A stretch of 46,323 bases of DNA from an uncultured Faecalibacterium sp. (lineage in GTDB: Bacteria; Bacillota; Clostridia; Oscillospirales; Ruminococcaceae), in assembly GCA_934533135.1 (NCBI GenBank), contig CAKTBG010000022.1, forward strand, positions 1-46,323. The letters run 5' to 3'. The translations under genes were made by a program, and so were the position numbers. The notes beneath the pieces are model-generated. The model was not told the DNA's origin and made no database searches. It was given only the letters and a program-made list of their open reading frames with translations. Shown here piece after piece: positions 18,211 through 25,331 of the stretch (position 1 is its first letter; each line of letters opens with the position of its first letter).

Positions 18211-19250
18211 AGCTCCACACCCTCGCCTTCTGCGATCACGCCCAGACGGTAGGCCTCCGGCTCACCGTTGGCGTGCAGGATCTCCAGAGCCTTGTCTGCC
18301 TGCTCTGCGGGAACGGTCAGCACCATGCCGACGCCCATGTTGAAGGTGTTGAACATATCGTGCTCGGAGATATTGCCGGTCTTCTGCATCAGGTGGAACA
18401 GAGCCGGGGTGCGGACATCCGCCTTGCGGATGCGGGCGCAGCAGCCCTTTTTCAGGCTGCGGGGGATGTTCTCATAGAAACCGCCGCCGGTGATGTGGGA
18501 GATGCCGCGGACATCGACCTCTTCCAGAACCTTGAGGACGGGCTTGACGTAGATCTTGGTGGGAGCCAGCAGAGCCTCGCCCAGCGTTTTTCCGCCCAGC
18601 TCCGCGGGTGCGGTCTTGAGGATGTCGGGGTCGCCGTCGATGTCAAAGATCTTGCGCACCAGCGAAAAACCGTTGGAGTGGACGCCCGTGGAGGGCAGTG
18701 CGAGGATGACGTCGCCGGGGATCATGCCGTCGTTCTTGAGGATCTTCTCTTTGTCCACAACGCCCACCGTGAAACCGGCCAGATCGTACTCGTCCTCCGG
18801 CATCATGCCCGGGTGCTCGGCGGTCTCGCCGCCGACCAGCGAGCAGTCGGCCTGCACGCAGCCCTCGGCCACGCCCTTGACGATCTCGGCGATCTTCTCG
18901 GGGATGTTCCGGCCGCAGGCGATGTAATCGAGGAAGACCAGCGGCTTGGCGCCGGCGCAGATGACGTCGTTGACGCACATGGCCACACAGTCGATGCCGA
19001 TGGTGTCGTGTTTGTCGAGGATCATGGCAACCTTCAGCTTGGTGCCCACGCCGTCGGTGCCGGAGATCAGGACGGGATGCTGGATGCCGGTGCAGTCCAG
19101 CTCAAACAGGCCGCCAAAGCCGCCCAGACCACCGATGCAGTGCTCGTTCATGGTGCGGGCAACGTACTGTTTCATCAGCTCCACGGAGCGATAGCCTGCG
19201 GTGATGTCCACACCTGCGGCTGCGTAGCTTTCAGAATAGCTCTTTTCCAT
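18204..19250 (-). CDS. purM: Phosphoribosylformylglycinamidine cyclo-ligase (AIR synthetase)
   Basis: This enzyme closes FGAM to AIR with ATP (step 5). The 348-residue protein contains SYAAAGVDITAGYRSVELM, GTDGVGTKLKVAM, VGGETAEHPGMM and SHITGGGFYENIPR, all family hallmarks. AGGAGAG lies 8 nt before the ATG, which is 5 nt downstream of the purF stop. It overlaps purN by 7 nt. Confidence 0.96.
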   Translation of the reverse strand: MEKSYSESYAAAGVDITAGYRSVELMKQYVARTMNEHCIGGLGGFGGLFELDCTGIQHPVLISGTDGVGTKLKVAMILDKHDTIGIDCVAMCVNDVICAGAKPLVFLDYIACGRNIPEKIAEIVKGVAEGCVQADCSLVGGETAEHPGMMPEDEYDLAGFTVGVVDKEKILKNDGMIPGDVILALPSTGVHSNGFSLVRKIFDIDGDPDILKTAPAELGGKTLGEALLAPTKIYVKPVLKVLEEVDVRGISHITGGGFYENIPRSLKKGCCARIRKADVRTPALFHLMQKTGNISEHDMFNTFNMGVGMVLTVPAEQADKALEILHANGEPEAYRLGVIAEGEGVELC

Positions 19251-19255
19251 CTTGA

Positions 19256-20734
19256 TTACTCTCCTAACTTTTTTTCACCCTTGGGGCGGTCGTTCAAGTG
19301 GCGGTCGTGAATATCGGTCGAAAGCACCTCGTCCGGCTTCACGGCATATTCGCCGGTGAAGCAGGCGGTGCAGAAACCGCAGCTGGCGTCCTTGGCCAGC
19401 CGTACAACGTGTTCGGTGGACAAATAGCCCAGCGTATCCGCTCCGATGATCTCGTTGATCTGATCCACGGTGCGTCCGGTGGCGACCAGAAGTTTCTGGT
19501 CGGGGATGTCGGTGCCGAAATAGCAGGGATATTTGAAGGGCGGTGCCGACACCCGGAAGTGGACTTCCTTGGCACCGGCATCCCGCAGCAGGTTGATGAT
19601 GCGGGCCGACGTGGTGCCGCGCACGATGGAGTCATCCACCAGCACCACCCGCTTGCCCCGCACCGTGCTGGACACGACGTTCAGCTTGATGCGGACGCTG
19701 TTTTCGCGCTGCTTCTGGCTGCCCTGAATGAAGGTGCGGCCGATGTATTTGTTTTTGATGAAGCCGATGCCGTAGGGGATGCCGCTCTCCTCGGAATAAC
19801 CGAGGGCGGCGTCCAGACCGGAATCCGGCACGCCGATGACCACATCGGCCTCGACGGGATGCTCCTGCGCGAGGAAGCGGCCGGCCTGCTTGCGCGCCTC
19901 ATGGACCGAGCAGCCCTCGATGATGCTGTCCGGGCGGGCAAAGTAGATGTACTCGAAGACGCACATCTGCGACTGTTTGGTGCCGCAGTGGGTCTTGATG
20001 CTCCGCAGACCCTCGGCGCGGGAGTCGGCGATGACGATCTCGCCCGGCTCCACATCCCGCAGCATGGTCGCACCGGCAGCGTCCAGTGCGCAGCTCTCGC
20101 TGGCAAAGACGTAGCCGCCGCCGGGCAGGGTGCCGATGCACAGGGGGCGGTAGCCGCGGGGATCGCGGACGGCGATCAGCTTGGTGGAGGACATGATGAC
20201 GAGGCTGTATGCCCCCTCCAGCTTGTCCATGGTCTGGCTGATGGCCGCCTCGATGCTGCCGGCCTTGAGCCGGTAGCGGGTGACGAGGTAGCAGATGACC
20301 TCGGTATCGGAAGAGCCGTGGAAGATGGCTCCCTCATTTTCCAGCTCGGTGCGCAGCTCGATGGCGTTGGTCAGGTTTCCGTTGTGGCACAGAGCCATGG
20401 TGCCGCGGCCATGCCGCACGATCATGGGCTGGGCGTTGGCGCGGGTGCGGCTGCCTGCGGTTGCATACCGGACATGGCCGGTCGCCATCCGTGCGCCGGG
20501 CGTGGAAACGCTGGCCAGAACCGCCGGGGTAAAGACCTCGTTGACCAGACCCAGATCCCGGTGACCGTGGATCACACCGTCGTCGTTGACGGCGATGCCG
20601 CAGCTCTCCTGCCCGCGGTGCTGCAAAGAGTACAGAGCCGAGTACGCGGCCGCGGCCACATCCTCTGTTCCTGCGCGGTCATAGATGCCGAACACGCCGC
20701 ATTCTTCGTGAAGCGGATATGCAAAATCAGACAT
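19256..20734 (-). CDS. purF: Amidophosphoribosyltransferase
   Basis: This is the committing step of purine synthesis: PRPP plus glutamine to phosphoribosylamine. The N-terminal glutaminase domain begins HEECGVFGIYD, so the Cys nucleophile becomes residue 1 after removal of a short propeptide. LQHRGQESCGIA follows. The phosphoribosyltransferase domain has the PRPP motif VVLVDDSIVRGTTSARI. The Cys residues in QMCVFEYIY, PCYFGTD and CGFCTACF match the places of the [4Fe-4S] ligands of the Bacillus-type, oxygen-sensitive enzyme. The ATG overlaps the purE stop (TAATG). Confidence 0.96.
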   Translation of the reverse strand: MSDFAYPLHEECGVFGIYDRAGTEDVAAAAYSALYSLQHRGQESCGIAVNDDGVIHGHRDLGLVNEVFTPAVLASVSTPGARMATGHVRYATAGSRTRANAQPMIVRHGRGTMALCHNGNLTNAIELRTELENEGAIFHGSSDTEVICYLVTRYRLKAGSIEAAISQTMDKLEGAYSLVIMSSTKLIAVRDPRGYRPLCIGTLPGGGYVFASESCALDAAGATMLRDVEPGEIVIADSRAEGLRSIKTHCGTKQSQMCVFEYIYFARPDSIIEGCSVHEARKQAGRFLAQEHPVEADVVIGVPDSGLDAALGYSEESGIPYGIGFIKNKYIGRTFIQGSQKQRENSVRIKLNVVSSTVRGKRVVLVDDSIVRGTTSARIINLLRDAGAKEVHFRVSAPPFKYPCYFGTDIPDQKLLVATGRTVDQINEIIGADTLGYLSTEHVVRLAKDASCGFCTACFTGEYAVKPDEVLSTDIHDRHLNDRPKGEKKLGE

Positions 20735-21234
20735 TACAGTTCCTCAATTTCCTTCTGAAGTTTCTCTTCTTTCGCGGCGATCTGCTCCGCCATGGCCACC
20801 CGCTCTGCGGCCAGCCGTTCTGCCAGAGCCTCATCGCCAAGGGCGAGGATCTCCGCAGCCAGCCATGCAGCGTTCTTTGCGCCGTTCAGAGCCACCGTTG
20901 CCACCGGGATGCCGCTGGGCATCTGCACGGTCGCCAGCAGCGCGTCCAGACCATCCATCGCGCCGCCCTTCATCGGGATGCCGATGACCGGCAGCGTCGT
21001 GTTGGCCGCAAACGCACCGGCCAGATGCGCCGCCATGCCTGCCGCACACAGAATGACGCCGAAGCCATTGCTCCGGGCACTCTTGGCAAAGGCAGCAGCC
21101 TCTGCCGGCGTGCGGTGTGCCGACAGGATGTGCGCCTCAAACGGGATGCCCAACGCCTTCAGCTGGGTGCAGGCACCCTTGACCACCGGCCAATCGCTGT
21201 CCGAACCCATGATCACAGCAACTTTACGAATCAT
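20734..21234 (-). CDS. purE: 5-(carboxyamino)imidazole ribonucleotide mutase / AIR carboxylase
   Basis: This enzyme makes CAIR, the carboxylated AIR intermediate (step 6). The 166-residue protein begins MIRKVAVIMGSDSDWPVV and has SAHRTPAEA, then CAAGMAAHLAGAFAANT and GLDALLATVQMPSGIPVATV. The segment AAGMAAHLAG differs from the GAGGAAHLPG of standard class I PurE and is closer to what I recall of class II, direct AIR carboxylases; no purK is in the window. About 30 C-terminal residues form a charged helix. The start at 21234 follows the leader attenuator; an upstream in-frame start at 21270 would lie inside the terminator region and was rejected. Confidence 0.93.
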   Translation of the reverse strand: MIRKVAVIMGSDSDWPVVKGACTQLKALGIPFEAHILSAHRTPAEAAAFAKSARSNGFGVILCAAGMAAHLAGAFAANTTLPVIGIPMKGGAMDGLDALLATVQMPSGIPVATVALNGAKNAAWLAAEILALGDEALAERLAAERVAMAEQIAAKEEKLQKEIEEL

Positions 21235-21270
21235 CGAAATCCAACCTCTCTTCCTTTTGCACCGATCCAA

Positions 21271-21306
21271 ACAAAAAAGGCTGTGATGCAGTTACACCAC
21301 GGCCTT
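21271..21306 (-). terminator. Terminator hairpin in the pur operon leader (probable attenuator)
   Basis: Minus strand: AAGGCCGTGGTG pairs with CATCACAGCCTT around a 6-nt loop, followed by TTTTTTG. It lies after the candidate promoter and leader ORF and 37 nt before the purE ATG, so full termination here would silence the whole pur operon. Control by read-through is inferred. Confidence 0.75.
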
Positions 21307-21311
21307 GCTTT

Positions 21312-21410
21312 TCAATTTGGATAAAACGAGATCCGGCAGGAAGCCGCACGCAGCCCCTGACGACTGCATTCGTGCATCTGGCACAGGATGCCGCGCAGCA
21401 AATTCTGCAT
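21312..21410 (-). CDS. Leader ORF of the pur operon, 32 codons
   Basis: The ORF starts with ATG about 8 nt after a strong GCGGAGGG and reads MQNLLRGILCQMHECSRQ, then GLRAASCRISFYPN. Its TGA lies 5 nt before the terminator stem. It has three Cys and four Arg codons and no obvious run of one amino acid. It resembles no family I know. It could be a regulatory leader peptide whose translation affects the terminator, or a genuine small protein. Its Shine-Dalgarno sequence can be hidden by upstream RNA pairing (see the regulatory entry). Confidence 0.55.
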   Translation of the reverse strand: MQNLLRGILCQMHECSRQGLRAASCRISFYPN

Positions 21411-21419
21411 TTCATTTCC

Positions 21420-21489
21420 CTCCGCTTACCGGTCTGCCCGTTTTCATTCTGTGGCGGAGCGTCTCCCTGAAACCGGGATCCCGTCCGCC
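21420..21489 (-). promoter_or_regulatory. Candidate RNA switch over the leader ORF ribosome-binding site
   Basis: On the minus strand, GGCGGA (21484-21489) pairs perfectly with TCCGCC (21453-21458). The overlapping CTCCGC (21454-21459) pairs perfectly with GCGGAG (21420-21425), the Shine-Dalgarno sequence of the leader ORF. The two pairings exclude each other. A further CCGGT/ACCGG pair (near 21475 and 21431) interleaves with the second one. I could not match this to purine, ZTP, PRPP or ykkC consensus sequences from memory. Confidence 0.45.
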
Positions 21490-21499
21490 CGCTACATAC

Positions 21500-21527
21500 A
21501 GTGTACGGCAAAAAAATCGCTTTGCAA
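21500..21527 (-). promoter_or_regulatory. Candidate promoter of the pur operon
   Basis: Minus strand TTGCAA (21522-21527), 16 nt, TACACT (21500-21505). Transcription would begin just before the switch pairings. The GC content and T-run in the spacer make this only a moderate call. Confidence 0.42.
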
Positions 21528-21570
21528 AGAGCGTTTCGGCAATTTCTCCCTTGTGTTCTCAACCCGCCAA

Positions 21571-21588
21571 AAAACTTTCAAAAGTTTT
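21571..21588 (-). terminator. Weak AT-rich hairpin after the YbaK gene
   Basis: AAAACTTT/AAAGTTTT around a 2-nt loop, followed on the minus strand by extra T residues. It is the only terminator-like structure between the ybaK stop codon and the candidate pur promoter; the stem is A/T only and therefore weak. Confidence 0.35.
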
Positions 21589-21642
21589 GTGCAGTTTCGA
21601 CATTCATTTTCTTTTTTAGTATGACTTATTTGTACGACCAAT

Positions 21643-22125
21643 TTAAAATATGATTTTGGCCGTCGTCGCGCGGGCAGCCTTTATGAGGTCGGCCGGTGCG
21701 CAGCAGATCTGGGTGCCGATCCGCCCGGCAGAGACATAGACCTTCTCCTGCGCCAGAACGCTCTCATCGAACACAGTGACATACTGTTTTTTCATCCCCA
21801 CCGGGCTGCAGCCGCCCCGGATGTAGCCGGTGACCTTGTTGATGTCGGCCACATGGATCATGGCGACGCTCTTCTCGCCCACGCTGCGGGCGGCGGCTTT
21901 CAGATCCAGCTCTGCCGCCACCGGGATGACGAACACGAAGTAGTTTCTGCTGGCTCCCTGCGTCACCAGCGTTTTGTAGACGCAGGCGGGATCCTCGCCG
22001 ATGCTCTGGGCGACGGTCACGCCATCCACGGCCACGCCTTCTTCATGGGGATATTCCCGCGCTGTATAGACGATCTTTGCGCGATCCAGCATCCGCATCG
22101 CGTTGGTTTTGGCTTCTTTGCTCAT
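21643..22125 (-). CDS. ybaK: YbaK/EbsC-family aminoacyl-tRNA deacylase (Cys-tRNA(Pro) type)
   Basis: This trans-editing protein hydrolyses misacylated Cys-tRNA(Pro). The 160-residue YbaK-fold protein shows NAMRMLDRAKIVYTAREYPH, the substrate-binding VYKTLVTQG with its conserved Lys, VIPVAAELDLKAAARSVGEK and TGYIRGGCSPVGMKKQ, the usual C-terminal signature. GAGG lies 9 nt before the ATG. It is a single gene flanked by repeats upstream and the pur leader downstream. Confidence 0.93.
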   Translation of the reverse strand: MSKEAKTNAMRMLDRAKIVYTAREYPHEEGVAVDGVTVAQSIGEDPACVYKTLVTQGASRNYFVFVIPVAAELDLKAAARSVGEKSVAMIHVADINKVTGYIRGGCSPVGMKKQYVTVFDESVLAQEKVYVSAGRIGTQICCAPADLIKAARATTAKIIF

Positions 22126-22171
22126 GATTGTTTACCTCGTTGGTTCTATTTTACACGCGTTGTTTTTCTCA

Positions 22172-22370
22172 TTGCCAAGGCCTCTCCTACTAGGAGAGGT
22201 GGCAATGCGCCAGCATTGACGGAGAGGTTGTACAGAGCAGCCGTTGAAATCAAGTCGCACTTGTCCAACCTCTCAGTCTCGCTCTCGCTCGACAGCCGTT
22301 CCCCTTCTGGCACGAATGTGCCACCTCCCCCGGCCGGGGGAGTCTTTCCTTGTAGGGGAGCCTTTGGCAA
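22172..22370. repeat. Interspersed repeat, inverted pair with hairpin insert
   Basis: TTGCCAAGGCCTCTCC to CATTGACGGAGAGGTT, then CAACCTCTCAGTCTCGC through the insert (CACCTCCCCCGGCCGGGGG, AGTCTTTCCT) to GGGGAGCCTTTGGC. It occupies about half of the 429-nt gap before the DAHP synthase gene. Confidence 0.85.
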
Positions 22371-22419
22371 AGCGGTCAAGTTCATTCTACCACTTTTTCA
22401 AAAAACTTTCAAAACCCTC

Positions 22420-22448
22420 TTGACTTCAGTTTCCTGAAGTGATATGAT
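22420..22448 (+). promoter_or_regulatory. Promoter of the DAHP synthase gene
   Basis: TTGACT (22420-22425), 17 nt, TATGAT (22443-22448); close to the sigma-A consensus. The spacer is almost completely covered by a palindrome, so a bound repressor would block RNA polymerase. The 5' UTR is about 100 nt. Confidence 0.85.
22423..22440. promoter_or_regulatory. Operator-like palindrome 1 over the DAHP synthase promoter
   Basis: ACTTCAG-TTTC-CTGAAGT: perfect 7-bp arms and a 4-nt centre, lying across the -35 end and spacer. Its inverted copy lies 34 bp downstream. Likely bound by a dimeric regulator; the regulator is not identified. Confidence 0.65.
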
Positions 22449-22457
22449 AAGCTCACG

Positions 22458-22473
22458 CTTCAGGAAAGTGAAG
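22458..22473. promoter_or_regulatory. Operator-like palindrome 2 downstream of the promoter
   Basis: CTTCAGGAAAGTGAAG matches the reverse complement of the central 16 bases of palindrome 1 at 15 of 16 positions. It lies around the expected transcription start. Centre-to-centre spacing is 34 bp, about three helical turns, so the two sites face nearly the same side of the DNA. Confidence 0.6.
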
Positions 22474-22554
22474 TTCAGTGTAGTGATTTACGGCAACGGG
22501 GCCACGCTCCTTTTGCCGAGGAAACCAAACGAAAACGGCAAGGGAGAAACCGCT

Positions 22555-23568
22555 ATGATCATTGTATTGAAACAGGACGCACCCGACGTACAGGTGCATG
22601 AATTCTGCCGCGAGCTGGAAGACATGGGTCTGCAGATCAACGACTCCAAGGGCAGCGACACCCACATTCTGGGTCTGATCGGCGACACAAAGGCCATCGC
22701 CGAGAGCTGGGTGCTGGCCAACCCCGTGGTCGAGACCTGCCGCCGCGTCTCGGAACCTTATAAAAAGGCCAACCGCAAGTTCCACCCGGACGACAGCGTG
22801 ATCGACGTGGACGGCGTCAAGATCGGCGGCGGCAATTTTGCCGTCATCGCCGGCCCGTGCAGCATCGAAAGCGAGGAGCAGATCACCTACTGCGCCCAGC
22901 GCGTCAAGGCTGCCGGTGCTTCCCTGCTCCGCGGCGGTGCATTCAAGCCCCGCACCTCGCCCTACTCGTTTCAGGGAATGCGGAGCGAGGGTCTCGACCT
23001 GCTCAAGCTGGCACGCCGTGCCACCGGTGCCCCCATCGTCACCGAGATCATGAACACCGAGCATCTGCCCCTCTTTGAGAACGTCGATCTCATTCAGGTC
23101 GGTGCCCGCAATATGCAGAACTTTGAGCTGCTGAAAGCCGTCGGCCGCCAGAAGAAGCCCGTTCTGCTCAAGCGCGGCCTCGCCAACACGCTGGAGGAGT
23201 TCGTCATGAGTGCCGAGTACATCATGGCCGAAGGCAACGAGAACGTCATCCTCTGCGAGCGCGGCATCCGCACCTTCGAGACCAGTATGCGGAACACCCT
23301 CGACCTCGCCGGTGTCGTCATGCTCCACAAAATGACCCACCTGCCCGTCATCGTGGATCCCAGCCACGCCTGCGGTCACGCATGGATGGTGCCGGATCTG
23401 GCCAAGGCTGCCGTCGCTGCCGGTGCCGACGGTCTGATGATCGAAGTCCACAACAATCCCGCCAAGGCCAAGTGCGACGGTGCGCAGAGCCTGACCCCCG
23501 ACCAGTTCGACGAGCTGATGCAGTTCATCGGCAAGGAGGTCACCTTCTTCGGCAAGAAGATGAATTGA
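22555..23568 (+). CDS. aroF: 3-deoxy-7-phosphoheptulonate (DAHP) synthase, type I-beta
   Basis: This enzyme condenses PEP with erythrose 4-phosphate, the entry to the shikimate pathway. The 337-residue protein has an N-terminal ferredoxin-like regulatory domain (MIIVLKQDAPDVQVHEFCRE, about residues 1-70), known from other type I-beta enzymes to bind aromatic amino acids. The barrel contains AGPCSIESEEQI, LRGGAFKPRTSPYSFQG, QVGARNMQNFELL, CERGIRTFE and DPSHACG, with metal and substrate residues present. AAGGGAG lies 8 nt before the chosen ATG; the frame remains open upstream to 22444 but without a site. It stands alone between a strong promoter with two operators and a strong terminator, so it is tightly and separately regulated. 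Confidence 0.95.
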   Translation: MIIVLKQDAPDVQVHEFCRELEDMGLQINDSKGSDTHILGLIGDTKAIAESWVLANPVVETCRRVSEPYKKANRKFHPDDSVIDVDGVKIGGGNFAVIAGPCSIESEEQITYCAQRVKAAGASLLRGGAFKPRTSPYSFQGMRSEGLDLLKLARRATGAPIVTEIMNTEHLPLFENVDLIQVGARNMQNFELLKAVGRQKKPVLLKRGLANTLEEFVMSAEYIMAEGNENVILCERGIRTFETSMRNTLDLAGVVMLHKMTHLPVIVDPSHACGHAWMVPDLAKAAVAAGADGLMIEVHNNPAKAKCDGAQSLTPDQFDELMQFIGKEVTFFGKKMN

Positions 23569-23584
23569 TTTCTGGGATTTTCTG

Positions 23585-23612
23585 CCCTCTCCCTCGGAGA
23601 GGGTATTTTTGT
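23585..23612 (+). terminator. Terminator of the DAHP synthase gene
   Basis: CCCTCTCC pairs with GGAGAGGG over a 3-nt loop and is followed by TATTTTTG. It lies 16 nt after the stop codon. Confidence 0.88.
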
Positions 23613-23631
23613 TTTCTTTTCCGCCAAGCTG

Positions 23632-23640
23632 TGGTATACT
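23632..23640 (+). promoter_or_regulatory. Extended -10 promoter of the DUF3783-apbE pair
   Basis: TGG-TATACT, an extended -10 element, 37 nt before the ATG. No good -35 box is visible in the T-rich stretch ahead of it. Confidence 0.55.
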
Positions 23641-23677
23641 GTTTTACGATTGCAAAAAACAGAAAGAGGTTCTTTTT

Positions 23678-24100
23678 ATGAAAGCACATATTGCACGCAA
23701 CCAGAACGCCGGGATCCCGCTGGCATTGGGTTGGAATCTGTCGGCCGCCGACCGCGGCATTCTGGAGGGGATGGCTCCTGCATTCGGGATGAAGCTGCTG
23801 CTCGTCTCCCCCGCCGACGCCGGCAAGACCGTCTCCCAGCTGCTGGGCGAGGTCGAGACACTCTCTTCCCGCACCCTCGTGCTGGAGCCGGGTGCCTACC
23901 CGCCCGCACTGCTGCTGGCCAACTTCAAGGACAAAGATGTGGACACCCTGCTTGACCTGATGCGTCAGGCCAAGGTGAACATCCCCCTCAAGGCCGTGGT
24001 CACCCCCACCAACAAGAATTGGGTCTTTGGCGACCTGCTGGCACACCTGCAAGAGGAGCACGCTGCCTTTACCGCTGCAAAGGAGACGACCAACGCATGA
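23678..24100 (+). CDS. DUF3783-like protein of unknown function
   Basis: A 140-residue soluble protein starting MKAHIARNQNAGIPLALGWN. It contains LLLANFKDKDVDTLLDLMRQ and VNIPLKAVVTPTNKNWVFGD, which I associate with the clostridial DUF3783 family. There is no signal peptide or membrane segment, so it is cytoplasmic. AGAGG lies 8 nt before the ATG. Its stop overlaps the next start (ATGA), so it is translationally coupled to an ApbE-type flavin transferase. A link to flavinylation or redox is possible from this context, but no function is known. Confidence 0.7.
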   Translation: MKAHIARNQNAGIPLALGWNLSAADRGILEGMAPAFGMKLLLVSPADAGKTVSQLLGEVETLSSRTLVLEPGAYPPALLLANFKDKDVDTLLDLMRQAKVNIPLKAVVTPTNKNWVFGDLLAHLQEEHAAFTAAKETTNA

Positions 24101-25194
24101 ACATCCGCCGTTTTTCCGCCCTTTTTGCGGCAGCTGCCCTCTGTGTAAGCCTGCTGGCGGGCTGCGGCGGCACGGCTTCGTCCGCACCGTCCGCTTCCTC
24201 GGATGGCCCGCAGCGGTACAGCACGGTCTTTTACGACGCCTTTGACACCGTCACGCAGGTCATCGCCTACTGCGACAGCGAGGAGGAATTCACCGCGCAG
24301 ATGGACGCCCTGCACGCGGATCTGGTGGCCTACCACCAGCTCTACGACATCTACAACGACTACGACGGCGTCGTCAACGTCAAGACCATCAACGACCATG
24401 CCGGTTCCGATCCGGTACCGGTGGACGACCGGATCCTCGGGATGCTGGAACTGGCGCAGAAGATGTACGATGCCACCGACGGCAAGCTGAACATCGCCAT
24501 GGGCAGTGTGCTGCGCATCTGGCACGACTACCGGGAAGCCGCCGAATCCCATGAAAACGAAGCCGACAACACCCTGCCCTCGCAGGAAGAGCTGGACGCC
24601 GCCGCCCAGCACTGCGACATCCGCGCTCTCGTCATCGACGAGGACGCCAAGACAGTCTGCCTGACCGACCCGGAAATGTCGCTGGACGTCGGCAGCGTCG
24701 GCAAAGGCTATGCCGTTGAGATGGTGGCGCAGGCCGCCGAAGCCCGGGGTCTGACCAGCGCGCTCATCAGCGTGGGCGGCAACCTCCGCGCCATCGGCAC
24801 AAAGCCGGACGGCTCCCAGTGGTCGGGCGGCATCGAGAACCCGTGGAACGCCTCGGAGGTCTACACCGCCAGCTCGTCCTATGTGGGTGCCGTCAACATG
24901 AGCGACCTTGCCCTCGTCACCAGCGGCGATTACCAGCGGTATTTCGTCGTGAACGGCGTGCGGTACCACCACCTGATCGACCCGGCAACCCTCTGGCCTG
25001 CCTCCTATTTCGACAGCGTCAGCGTCCTCACCCCGGATTCGGGCGTGGCCGACTGCCTGACCACCGGCCTGTTCTGTATGCCCTTGGACGAGGGGCAGGC
25101 TCTTGTGGAATCGCTGGACAACGTCGAAGCCATGTGGTGTACCACCGATGGCCAGATCCTCACCTCCAGCGGGTGGGAGAAGCACGCAAAATAG
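24097..25194 (+). CDS. apbE: ApbE-family FAD:protein FMN transferase (lipoprotein)
   Basis: This extracytoplasmic, Mg-dependent enzyme attaches FMN from FAD to Thr/Ser of target proteins such as Rnf or Nqr subunits. The 365-residue protein has a lipoprotein signal (FAAAALCVSLLAGCGG; lipobox LLAGC), then YDAFDTVTQVIAYC, DGKLNIAMGSVLRIWHDY, LDVGSVGKGYAVEM, ALISVGGNLRAIG and YHHLIDPATLWPA, which includes the metal-binding region. The ATG overlaps the previous stop. No flavoprotein target gene is in the window. A large terminator structure follows at 25332-25397. Confidence 0.94.
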   Translation: MNIRRFSALFAAAALCVSLLAGCGGTASSAPSASSDGPQRYSTVFYDAFDTVTQVIAYCDSEEEFTAQMDALHADLVAYHQLYDIYNDYDGVVNVKTINDHAGSDPVPVDDRILGMLELAQKMYDATDGKLNIAMGSVLRIWHDYREAAESHENEADNTLPSQEELDAAAQHCDIRALVIDEDAKTVCLTDPEMSLDVGSVGKGYAVEMVAQAAEARGLTSALISVGGNLRAIGTKPDGSQWSGGIENPWNASEVYTASSSYVGAVNMSDLALVTSGDYQRYFVVNGVRYHHLIDPATLWPASYFDSVSVLTPDSGVADCLTTGLFCMPLDEGQALVESLDNVEAMWCTTDGQILTSSGWEKHAK

Positions 25195-25298
25195 CCCTCT
25201 CCGTCTCGCATCCGCTCGCCAGATTCCTCCCTCTGTCGCTAACGCGACATCTCCCTCCGGCCGGAGGGAGTCTTTCCTCAAAGGGGGAGCCATTGGCA
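25195..25298. repeat. Interspersed repeat with hairpin insert after apbE
   Basis: Begins at the base after the apbE stop with CCCTCTCCGTCTCGC, contains CTCCGGCCGGAGGGAGTC and CTCAAAGGGGGAGCC, ends ATTGGC. Nearly the same as 8230-8333. With the 25442-25493 copy and two hairpins it fills the 384-nt gap. Confidence 0.85.
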
Positions 25299-25331
25299 AG
25301 TCGGACAAGTCTGAGCGTATAACTTAAAATA

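Noticed and set aside
21240..21530. Known purine, ZTP or PRPP riboswitch ahead of purE
   Set aside because: I did not find the conserved sequence blocks I know for these classes; only the simple pairings described are visible. A covariance-model search would settle it.
21224..21562. 112-codon minus-strand frame in the pur leader
   Set aside because: It runs through the candidate promoter, switch pairings and terminator into purE; the well-placed ribosome-binding site supports only the 32-codon ORF in another frame.
22444..22554. N-terminal extension of the DAHP synthase
   Set aside because: The ATG at 22444 lies within the -10 region of the promoter, and the domain starts at 22555 after a good ribosome-binding site.
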